Shown piece by piece: positions 1-9,295 of a stretch of 64,000 nucleotides of DNA (positions are counted from its first letter, which is position 1; each line of letters opens with the position of its first letter). The translations under genes were made by a program, and so were the position numbers. Below the pieces are notes generated by a model. That model was given only the letters and a program-made list of their open reading frames with translations. It searched no databases and had not been told where the DNA came from. This stretch comes from Deltaproteobacteria bacterium (GTDB taxonomy: Bacteria; Myxococcota_A; UBA9042; PHBI01; JACKFB01): positions 1-64,000 of the forward strand of contig JACKFB010000014.1 in the NCBI GenBank assembly GCA_020632695.1. Reading direction: 5' to 3'.

Positions 1-50
1 GCCGCGCCGCAGGCGCCGGCCGAGCCGAACGCTCCAACCCCGCCACCGGC

Positions 51-192
51 GAGGCGCCGTCAGCGGCGAGCGAGCGCGTCGTGGGCAAGGAGCGAGCGAG
101 GGCGCACGGAGGCGGGCTTCAGGCCCGCCGCACACGCGACCCGAGCGAGCGACGCCGCCCACGGCGTGCGTAGCCGCCGCTGACGGTGTCTC
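51..192 (+). repeat. Structured hairpin element, copy A
   Basis: This is one of five copies of an imperfect hairpin of about 142 nt. The ends GAGGCGCCGTCAGCGGCG (51-68) and CGCCGCTGACGGTGTCTC (175-192) pair almost fully, and most of their differences are G-T wobbles. The centre is a GC hairpin with a TTCAG loop (GGCGGGC / GCCCGCC). The CDF transporter gene on the minus strand runs into the element and takes its stop codon (119-121) from it. I see no hexanucleotide tract on the left, but the window begins here. Strand is given as the orientation shared with copies D and E. Confidence 0.8.
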
Positions 193-1117
193 GATCGATC
201 TCCAGGGAGGAAAAGATCCTTGTCACCTCCGGCGCCTCCTCCCGGATCGCGGCCTCGAGGTCCTGCAGGGCTCGGGCGGTCTGTTCCACCGTGAGGGTGG
301 GATCGACGGCCACCTCCAGGTTCAGGAGCACCTCGTCGGGGCCGAGCTGCATGGTGAGGACGGCGCCGATGTGGCGAATGGGGTCGCAGCCCTCGGCGGC
401 GGCGCGGATGCGGTCGGCGAGGCGCGGGTCGGCGCCCTCGCCGATGAGGAGGTTCTTGGTCTCCCGGGCCAGGTAGAAGGCGACGGCGGCCAGGATGAGG
501 CCGATGACGATCGACGCGGCCGAGTCGATCCATGGCGCCTGGAGCTGGTGCGAGAGGAGCACGCCCAGGAAGGCGACGAGGATGCCGGCCAGGGCGGCGG
601 TGTCCTCGCCGACGGGCACGAAGACGCGCGGGTCCTTGCTGGCGTTGAGCGCGCGCAGCAGGCCGCGGCCCTCCGGGCGGGTGCGCTGGAAGGCCCTGAC
701 GGCGATGGTCCAGGAGATGCCCTCGGCCAGGAACGCGACGCCCAGCACGATGTAGTTCCACATCGGGTCGCCCAGCTCGCTCGAGTGCGACATGAGCTGG
801 TGGATCCCCTCGTAGATCGAGAGCCCGCCGCCGAGCCCGAAGAGCACCAGGGCCACGATGAGGCCCCAGAAGTAGAGCTCCTGGCCGTAGCCGAAGGGGT
901 GCGCGGCGTCCGGGGCGCGCTTGCTGCGGTGGGCGCCGAGCAGCAGCAGGGCCTGGTTCGACGTGTCCGCCAGCGAGTGGATGCCCTCCGAGAGCATCGC
1001 CGAGCTCCCGGTCACCGACGCGGCGACGAACTTCGCCACGGCGATGACCGCGTTCGCGCTCAGCGCGGCCAGGACCACGCCCGTCTTCTCGCCGCTGCCC
1101 GACGCCTCGTCGCCCAT
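119..1117 (-). CDS. Cation diffusion facilitator (CDF) family metal transporter
   Basis: Inner-membrane antiporter that probably exports divalent metal ions (Zn, Co, Fe or Mn type) in exchange for protons. The sequence shows the usual CDF pattern: a hydrophobic start, the metal-site motif SEGIHSLADT in TM2, four more membrane segments and a cytoplasmic C-terminal domain (NLEVAVDPTLTVEQ). The second metal-site motif reads EDTAALAGI instead of HxxxD. I start at 1117, where GGAGGGG stands a few bases upstream; an ATG at 1156 would add 13 residues with a poorer context. The last 20 or so residues are Arg-rich and come from hairpin copy A, so the natural C-terminus has probably been extended or replaced. 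It follows the permease gene by about 100 nt on the same strand. Substrate not determinable. Confidence 0.9.
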   Translation of the reverse strand: MGDEASGSGEKTGVVLAALSANAVIAVAKFVAASVTGSSAMLSEGIHSLADTSNQALLLLGAHRSKRAPDAAHPFGYGQELYFWGLIVALVLFGLGGGLSIYEGIHQLMSHSSELGDPMWNYIVLGVAFLAEGISWTIAVRAFQRTRPEGRGLLRALNASKDPRVFVPVGEDTAALAGILVAFLGVLLSHQLQAPWIDSAASIVIGLILAAVAFYLARETKNLLIGEGADPRLADRIRAAAEGCDPIRHIGAVLTMQLGPDEVLLNLEVAVDPTLTVEQTARALQDLEAAIREEAPEVTRIFSSLEIDRDTVSGGYARRGRRRSLGSRVRRA

Positions 1118-1214
1118 GCCGCTCCCCTCCGCCAAGGAGCGCCGGGCGAAGCGCACCCGCGCCGACGCTCACCCTCATCCTAGCGAGCGGCCGCAGCCCT
1201 GTCCCGAGAGAGGC

Positions 1215-3179
1215 TCAGGCCGACTCGGCGTGGCTGGCGGCCTGGTCGTCGGGCGCGGTGGGGCCGGGTGGGCGGGGGTCGGGACGCTCGGCCGCGGCCG
1301 CGGGTGGGCGCGCCAGGAGGTGAGCGCGCAGGGCGTCGTGGTCGGCGTGGGCCAGGCGCGCGGGGTCCGCGGAGGCGTCCTCGATGCGCGCGGCCAGCCG
1401 GGCGAGCAGCCGCAGATGCGCCTCGTGCCCTCCCTCGGGGCTGAGCAGGAAGAAGAGCACGTAGACCGGCTCCGAGGGCTCGGCGGCCGCGTCCCCCTCC
1501 GCGACGTCCACGACGACGCCCCGCGGGAGGTGGACGATGACCAGCTCGGGGCGCGCCAGCGTCTCCAGACGCAGGTGCGGGATGGCGGCGCCGCGGGCGA
1601 TGGGCATGAAGCCCTGGCGCGCCTCGAGGAGCAGGCGGTCGCCCAGATCCGGCTCGCGCAGCGCCCAGCGCCGATCGGCCAGCGCGGCGGCGGCCCCCAG
1701 CGCGCCGGTGAGGCTCTGCGCCTCCGGGAGCGTCAGGACCGCGGCGCGGCCGACGAGCTGGGCGAAGCCGTCGGGGTCCTCGCGCTCCCGCTCGTCGAGG
1801 ATGCGGCGCAGCTCGTGGTGCAGGCCGGCGTCGGCGCCGCGCCCCCAGCGCTGGAAGGCGTGGAGGATGGCGCCGCTGCGCTGCGCGTTGCGGCGCCCCC
1901 ACACCGCGAAGCACACGGCGGAGAGCAGCAGCACGAACACCGTGAAGAGGAGGACCGCCATGCCCATCGACGCGACGAGCAGCCCGGAGATGGCCACGCC
2001 GCCGAGCGGCAGCCAGGGGTAGAGCGGCACGCGGAAGGTGGGGCGGTACCACGCGATGCCGCTCTCCCGCATGACGATGAGGGCCACGCAGATCAGCGCG
2101 AAGAGGATGAGCTGGAAGGCGCTCGCCAGCTTGGCCAGGGCGGCCACGTCCAGGGCCAGGATCAGCGCCAGCATCGTGGCGGCGGTGAGCAGGATGCCGC
2201 GGGTCGGCGTGCCGAAGCGGCCGACGCGCGCCAGCGCCGGGGGGGCGAGGCCGTCGCGCGCCATGGCCATCGGGTAGCGCGACGACGAGAGGATGCCGGC
2301 GTTGCCGGTCGAGGCGAAGGCGGCGAAGGCGGCGCCGATGACCAGCACGACGCCCCAGGAGCCACCGAAGACGCGGGTCGCGGCGTCGGCGACCGGGGTG
2401 AGGCTGCCGGTGAGCTCAGCGTGGGGGACGGCGACGCCGATGACCAGCACCCCCAGGGTGTAGATGGCGGCGGCGGTGCCGAGGCTCAGCGCCATGCCGA
2501 GGGGCAGGTTGCGCTCGGGCGAGCGCACCTCCTCGGCGACGCTGGCGACGGTGGTGAGGCCGGCGTAGGACACGACCACCAGCGCGACGGTGGCGAAGAA
2601 GCCCTCCACGCCCGAGGGCGCGAGGGGGCCGAGCTGGCTCAGGCTGAGGTTGGCCGAGGGCAGCGCCAACAGGCGGAAGAGGCCGGCTGAGACGAAGGCG
2701 CCCAGCACGCCGACCAGCAGGCCTACCAGCCAGCGCTGCAGGCGGGCGGTCTCCTGCGCACCGACCAGGTTGATGGCGGCGAAGGCCAGGGTGAGGCCCA
2801 CGGCCAGCGGCTTGATGGGCAGATCGACCAGCAACGCCAGGTAGGCGCCGAAGCCGATGAGGGCGAAGGCGCTCTTGAGGACCAGGGCGACGAAGCTGCC
2901 GAGGCCGGCGACGGTGCCGGCCAGGGGCCCCAGGCCGCGGTCGAGGAAGAAGTAGGCGCCGCCGGCGCGGGGCATGGCCGTGGAGAGCTCGGCGACGGCG
3001 AGCATCGCCGGCAGGACCAGCAGCGCCGCGGCGAGGTAGGCCAGCGACGCCGTGGCCCCGGTCTGGGCTGCGGCGAGGCCGGGCAGGAGGAAGAGCCCCG
3101 AGCTGAACATGGTGCCGGTGGAGATGGCGTAGACGTCGCGGAGGCCGAGGCTGCGTGCGAGGCGGGGCGGCGCGGGCAT
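1215..3179 (-). CDS. APC-family amino acid permease fused to a PTS EIIA-type domain
   Basis: Membrane transporter of the amino acid-polyamine-organocation superfamily. Residues 10-430 hold about twelve membrane segments, beginning with the APC motif around STGTMFSSGLFLLPG. After a linker, residues 455-620 form a domain resembling PTS EIIA of the fructose/nitrogen (PtsN) class: RGAAIPH carries the likely phospho-histidine (His535), followed by VIVHLPRGV and VLFFLLSPEGGHEAHL. By family knowledge such a domain is phosphorylated by HPr or NPr, so transport may be tuned by phosphotransfer; that is inference, as no PTS genes are in view. Start 3179 has CAGGAG upstream, inside the nhaA 3' end, with only 3 nt between the genes. 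Probably co-transcribed with nhaA. Substrate unknown. Confidence 0.88.
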   Translation of the reverse strand: MPAPPRLARSLGLRDVYAISTGTMFSSGLFLLPGLAAAQTGATASLAYLAAALLVLPAMLAVAELSTAMPRAGGAYFFLDRGLGPLAGTVAGLGSFVALVLKSAFALIGFGAYLALLVDLPIKPLAVGLTLAFAAINLVGAQETARLQRWLVGLLVGVLGAFVSAGLFRLLALPSANLSLSQLGPLAPSGVEGFFATVALVVVSYAGLTTVASVAEEVRSPERNLPLGMALSLGTAAAIYTLGVLVIGVAVPHAELTGSLTPVADAATRVFGGSWGVVLVIGAAFAAFASTGNAGILSSSRYPMAMARDGLAPPALARVGRFGTPTRGILLTAATMLALILALDVAALAKLASAFQLILFALICVALIVMRESGIAWYRPTFRVPLYPWLPLGGVAISGLLVASMGMAVLLFTVFVLLLSAVCFAVWGRRNAQRSGAILHAFQRWGRGADAGLHHELRRILDEREREDPDGFAQLVGRAAVLTLPEAQSLTGALGAAAALADRRWALREPDLGDRLLLEARQGFMPIARGAAIPHLRLETLARPELVIVHLPRGVVVDVAEGDAAAEPSEPVYVLFFLLSPEGGHEAHLRLLARLAARIEDASADPARLAHADHDALRAHLLARPPAAAAERPDPRPPGPTAPDDQAASHAESA

Positions 3180-3182
3180 CGC

Positions 3183-4424
3183 TCACTCCTGGGATCGGGC
3201 GCCGGACCGCGGCGCGGGCCGGCGAGTGGCGGCGACGATGAACGCGACGCCCAGGGCGGCCGCCAGGGCCGAGCCGAGCAGGAGGCCGAACTTCGCCTGC
3301 ACCAGGGCGCTGCCGTCGCCGTCGAAGGCGAGCCCGGCGATGAAGAGGCTCATGGTGAAGCCGATGCCGCCGAGCCAGGCGGCGCCGTGGACCTGCCGCC
3401 AGGTCACGCCGGCGGGGAGCTCGGCGAGCCCCAGGCGGTGCGCCAGCAGGGACATGCCCAGGATGCCGAGCGGCTTGCCGACCAGGAGCCCCAGGAGCAC
3501 GCCCAGCGCCACCGGGGAGGCGATGTGGTCGGCGCCTCCTTCGAAGGTCACGCCGGCGTTGAGGAGCGCGAAGATCGGCATGATGAGGAAGAGCACCCAC
3601 GGGTGCAGGCGGTGCTCCAGGCGGTAGGCGGGGGGGCGCCGCTCGGCGCGGGTGTGGCCGTCGAGGGCGGGGACCGCCGGGATGGCCAAGGCCAGGATGA
3701 CGCCGGTGGTGGTCGGGTGGATGCCGGTCTTCAGGATGGCGAACCACAGGATGGCGCCGCCGGCGAGGTAGGGGATGAGGTTGCGGATGCCCATGCGGTT
3801 GAGCGCGAGCAGTCCGGCGAAGATGCCCATGGCCCAGAGCAGCGGGAAGAAGTTCAGGGCGTCGGTGTGGAAGATCGCGATGATGAGCACCGCCCCGATG
3901 TCGTCGACCACCGCGACGGTGGTGAGGAACACCTTGAGCGCCGTGGGCACGCGCGAGCCCAGGATGCCCAGGATGCCCAGGGCGAAGGCGATGTCGGTGG
4001 CCGCGGGGATGGCCCAGCCGCTGGCGGTGGGTCCGGTGGGGTTGAAGGCGGTGTAGACCAGGGCCGGCACGGCGATGCCGCCGGCCGCGGCGAAGACGGG
4101 CAGCGCGCAGGCCTTGAGGGAGGCGAGGGAGCCGTCGAGCAGCTCGCGCTTCACCTCCAGGCCGACCAGGAGGAAGAAGATGGCCATCAGGCCGTCGTTG
4201 ACCCAGAGCAGCAGCGGCTTCTCGAGGGTCACCGCGCCGTAGCCCAGGGCGAGAGGCAGCTCGCGCAGCCCCTCGAGGTGGTGGCCCAGCGGCGAGCTGG
4301 CCCAGAGCACGGCGACCACGGACGCAGCCAGCAGGAGGATGCCGCCCCAGGCGGCGGGCTCCAGGGCGAGGGGGCGGGGACCAAGGGTGGCGGGGCTGCC
4401 GCCAGGAGAGGCAGTCGGCGTCAT
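3183..4424 (-). CDS. nhaA: Na+/H+ antiporter NhaA
   Basis: Electrogenic inner-membrane antiporter that expels Na+ (or Li+) in exchange for H+, for pH and salt homeostasis. Recognised by long NhaA signatures: VNDGLMAIFFLLVGLEVKRE, then IPAATDIAFALGILG, then TVAVVDDIGAVLIIAIF. The paired aspartates of the last motif are the ion-binding residues known from E. coli. The start at 4424 gives 413 residues, close to the family length; an upstream ATG at 4523 would add 33 residues unlike any NhaA start and is less likely. The divergent neighbour is an NhaR-type activator, matching the classic nhaA-nhaR pairing except that the two genes are head to head here. Confidence 0.95.
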   Translation of the reverse strand: MTPTASPGGSPATLGPRPLALEPAAWGGILLLAASVVAVLWASSPLGHHLEGLRELPLALGYGAVTLEKPLLLWVNDGLMAIFFLLVGLEVKRELLDGSLASLKACALPVFAAAGGIAVPALVYTAFNPTGPTASGWAIPAATDIAFALGILGILGSRVPTALKVFLTTVAVVDDIGAVLIIAIFHTDALNFFPLLWAMGIFAGLLALNRMGIRNLIPYLAGGAILWFAILKTGIHPTTTGVILALAIPAVPALDGHTRAERRPPAYRLEHRLHPWVLFLIMPIFALLNAGVTFEGGADHIASPVALGVLLGLLVGKPLGILGMSLLAHRLGLAELPAGVTWRQVHGAAWLGGIGFTMSLFIAGLAFDGDGSALVQAKFGLLLGSALAAALGVAFIVAATRRPAPRSGARSQE

Positions 4425-4553
4425 CGGAGGCTCCGGCGCTGAAGGGAAGCAGACGAGCTGTGTGTCCATCCAGGCTAGGAGCGTGCCAACCATTCGTCCA
4501 TGAGATAAAATGGAGCACACCATTCGCTCTCATCGAATCCTTGGGGGACGGCG
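4425..4553. promoter_or_regulatory. Divergent nhaA/nhaR control region with two direct repeats
   Basis: This short region separates divergent nhaA and nhaR and is AT-richer than its surroundings (TGAGATAAAATGG near 4501-4513). The octamer ACCATTCG occurs twice, at 4489-4496 and 4519-4526, with starts 30 bp apart, close to three helical turns, and both are followed by a CAT-containing segment. LysR-family regulators such as NhaR bind spaced sites in divergent promoters, so these are reasonable operator candidates. That role is inference; the repeats themselves are seen. Confidence 0.45.
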
Positions 4554-5459
4554 TTGGAGTGGCTCAACTATCATCATCTCAACTACTTCTGGTCGGTGAC
4601 CCGCCACGGCAGCATCACCGCGGCCTGCGACGAGCTGCGCCTGTCACCCTCCACCGTCAGCGCCCAGCTCAAGCAGCTCGAGGACAGCCTCGGCCACCCG
4701 CTCTTCCACCGGGTGGGGCGCGGTCTGGTGCCCACCGACTTCGGGCGCTCGGTGTTCCGCTTCGCCGACTCGATCTTCACCACCGGACGCGAGCTGATGG
4801 ACTTCGCCCAAGGCCGCCAGACCGGACACGGCCTCCGGCTGGAGCTGGGCGCCCACGCCAACGTGCCCAAGCTGGTGGTGGCGAAGCTCCTGGAGCCCAC
4901 GCTGGACATGGACCCGCCGGTGCGCCTGCTCTGCCGCGAGGACCGCACCGAGGGCCTGCTCTCCTCGCTCTCGCTTCACCACCTCGACGTGGTGGTCACC
5001 GACTCGCCGGTCGGCCCGAGCTCCCACGTGAAGGCCTTCAATCACCTCTTCGGCGAGTGCCCGGTGGCCCTCTACGGCATCCCGGCGCTGGTGGAGCGAT
5101 ACCGCCCCGGCTTCCCCGCCTCCATCGAGGGCGCCCCGCTGCTGGTCCCCACCGCCGAATGCGCCGTGCGCCTGCAGCTCGACCAGTGGCTGGACAACCG
5201 CCGCATCGCCCCCGTCCTGGTGGGCGAGATCGAGGACAGCGGCCTCCTCAAGGAGCTGGGCGGCGGAGGCCTCGGCCTCATCGCCGCACCCACCATCATC
5301 GAAGAAGAGATCGCCGTCCGCTACGACATGCACCGGGTCGGGATCATGGAAGGCGTGAAGGAGCGCTTCTACGCAATCACCGGCGAGAGAACCATCGCCC
5401 ACCCCGCCGTGGTCAAGATGCTCGAATCCGCACGCCTGGCGCTCTTCCGAAGCGACTGA
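4554..5459 (+). CDS. nhaR: LysR-family transcriptional activator NhaR
   Basis: Cytoplasmic DNA-binding regulator of the sodium/proton antiporter gene. The N-terminal winged helix (residues 5-65) reads YHHLNYFWSVTRHGSITAAC and continues through LSPSTVSAQLKQLE, close to E. coli NhaR, including the Asn-Tyr-x-His-Leu start unusual among LysR proteins. The effector domain keeps NhaR-like stretches such as HLDVVVTDSPV and GERTIAHPAVVKMLES. The length of 301 residues matches the family. The start codon is TTG at 4554, with GGGGGA just upstream. It probably activates the divergent nhaA operon in response to Na+. The gene is followed by a hexanucleotide tract. Confidence 0.93.
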   Translation: MEWLNYHHLNYFWSVTRHGSITAACDELRLSPSTVSAQLKQLEDSLGHPLFHRVGRGLVPTDFGRSVFRFADSIFTTGRELMDFAQGRQTGHGLRLELGAHANVPKLVVAKLLEPTLDMDPPVRLLCREDRTEGLLSSLSLHHLDVVVTDSPVGPSSHVKAFNHLFGECPVALYGIPALVERYRPGFPASIEGAPLLVPTAECAVRLQLDQWLDNRRIAPVLVGEIEDSGLLKELGGGGLGLIAAPTIIEEEIAVRYDMHRVGIMEGVKERFYAITGERTIAHPAVVKMLESARLALFRSD

Positions 5460-5482
5460 TCCGCCGCTGCAGTGGCGGCCGC

Positions 5483-5640
5483 GGTGTCGGTCTCGGCCCC
5501 GGCCCCGGTCTCGGTCTCGGCCTCGGCCTCGGTCCCGGCCCCGGTCTCGGTCTCGGCCTCGGCCCCGGCCCCGGTCTCGGTCCCGGCCCCGGTCTCGGCC
5601 CCGGCCTCGGCCCCGCCCCCGGCCTCAGCCGCCGCCACCC
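5483..5640 (+). repeat. Intergenic hexanucleotide tract (GGTCTC / GGCCCC type)
   Basis: About 158 bp of near-pure 6-bp units (GGTCTC, GGCCTC, GGCCCC in varying order) starting 23 bp after the nhaR stop and ending about 50 bp before the TPR lipoprotein. No start codon with a ribosome site opens a protein here; one frame is open through it and joins the downstream gene, but this is composition only. It is the same sequence type that encodes acidic stalks elsewhere in the window. No hairpin element is attached to this tract. Confidence 0.85.
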
Positions 5641-5687
5641 CCACCGCCACCGTGGCCGCGCGCGCTGGGCGCTGGTATCTTCCGCGC

Positions 5688-7004
5688 ATGTTCGCTGGCC
5701 CCGCCGTGTCGCTTCGGTCTCGCTTGCTCCTGGGCGCCTTCGCGGTCGCGGCGGCCTTGTCCGCTTGCCGCTCGGAGCCGCCGGTGCCGGCCTCGGGCAC
5801 GGCCGCGCCGCAGGTTGCGGACGCCGGGGCGCTCGTCGGCGCACCGGCTCGGGACCCGCGGCGCCGGCCGCGGGAGCCGGAGGGGCGACTCGAGCCGGAG
5901 GTGGCGCCCCGGGAGCTGTCCGACTACGACCGGGCGATGATCGAGGCTGACGGCGCGCTCTACTCGGGGCGCTTCGACAAGGCGCGCGAGCAGTACCTGC
6001 GCGCGATGGAGCTGGCGCCCGACCGCACCTCGGCGGCGCTGGGCGCCCTCCGCACGATGGCGGTCTCCGGCCACGGCGAGGAGCGGGCCGGCATCGAGCA
6101 GCGCATCGAGCGCAAGATCGACGAGTACCGCGCGCACCCGGAGACCACCGGCGCGGCGTGGCTGCTGAGCGCGCGCCTGGCCATCGCGCTGATGGAGCCG
6201 GGCGAGGCGATGGACCGCGCGCGGCTGGCAGTGGAGCGGCTGCCGGACCTGGGCGTCGCCTGGCGCGTGCTGGGCGAAGCGGCGATGGTCAGCGAGCACT
6301 GGGGACAGGCGGTCGAGGCGTTCCGCAAGGCGGCCAGCCTGGGGCTGGCGGCGCAGTCGGGCAATTGGGAGCACATGGCCGACGCCCTGGACGAGCACGG
6401 CGAGCAGGCCCAGGCGGCCCTGGCGGCGCGGCGCTCGCTGGAGCTGACCGGCAGCGACGTGCACGCGCGAAGGCGGCGTCTGAACCTGCTGGCCGCCATC
6501 GAGCACCACGCCGGCGACCTGGACGCCGCCCAGCGCGCGGTGAAGGCCGCGCTGGCGCTGGGGCCCGAGGATCCGGCGGTGCTGCACAACGCCGGCGTGC
6601 TCGCCGAGGCCCGCGGCGATCAGGAGGAGGCGCTGCGCCTGTACGAGCGCGCGCTCTCCGAGGTGCCGGTCCCCATGACCTCCTGGCGCATGGGCCACCT
6701 GCTGCTGGAGCTGGATCGTCGCCAGGACGCGATGGATGCCTTCACCCAGGCCGCCGCCCACCTCGACCGCTGGACCTGGCCGCGCTCGACCCGCTGGTGG
6801 CCCGCCTACGAGGTCGGCAAGCTCTACGCCCACGCCAGCCGGTTGAAGGAGTCCATCGGCTGGTTCGAGGACGCCCTGCGGGAGGCACGCTCGGTGCGCG
6901 CGATCCGCGAGGTGCAGAGCTGGCTGGCCTTCGTGCGCGTGCAGACCGACGAGGACACGCCGACCGGCCAGCCTCGAGAGCTGGATCCCATCCAGGCGCC
7001 GTGA
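5688..7004 (+). CDS. TPR-repeat lipoprotein
   Basis: Predicted exported lipoprotein of 438 residues. The start at ATG 5688 gives a signal sequence (SLRSRLLLGAFAVAAALSAC) with lipobox LSAC and lipidated Cys27. A short charged Arg/Pro/Glu linker follows, then helical repeats from about residue 80 to 420 with the TPR spacing: ALYSGRFDKAREQYLRAMEL, HWGQAVEAFRKAASLG, GDQEEALRLYERAL. TPR arrays mediate protein-protein contacts, so it is probably a periplasmic or outer-membrane scaffold; the partner is unknown. It is followed about 70 bp downstream by the MoxR/VWA pair on the same strand. An upstream in-frame extension through the hexanucleotide tract is rejected as non-coding. Confidence 0.85.
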   Translation: MFAGPAVSLRSRLLLGAFAVAAALSACRSEPPVPASGTAAPQVADAGALVGAPARDPRRRPREPEGRLEPEVAPRELSDYDRAMIEADGALYSGRFDKAREQYLRAMELAPDRTSAALGALRTMAVSGHGEERAGIEQRIERKIDEYRAHPETTGAAWLLSARLAIALMEPGEAMDRARLAVERLPDLGVAWRVLGEAAMVSEHWGQAVEAFRKAASLGLAAQSGNWEHMADALDEHGEQAQAALAARRSLELTGSDVHARRRRLNLLAAIEHHAGDLDAAQRAVKAALALGPEDPAVLHNAGVLAEARGDQEEALRLYERALSEVPVPMTSWRMGHLLLELDRRQDAMDAFTQAAAHLDRWTWPRSTRWWPAYEVGKLYAHASRLKESIGWFEDALREARSVRAIREVQSWLAFVRVQTDEDTPTGQPRELDPIQAP

Positions 7005-7074
7005 GCATTATCCGTGCGCGCGGCGTGGCGCCGCTGATACCGTGCGCGGGCCAACGACCCCGGGGAAGCACCAC

Positions 7075-9161
<2,087 letters not shown>

Positions 9162-9295
9162 GAGACGCACCGGGAGGCCTCGCGCGGCGGCCCGGGTAAC
9201 TCCAGCGACAATTCGACCGTAGACAGTGGGTGCGCGAGGGCGGGTTGCCTCTCGCCACGACCCCCGCTCAGTGCCTGGTGGCCTCGAGAGGACCG

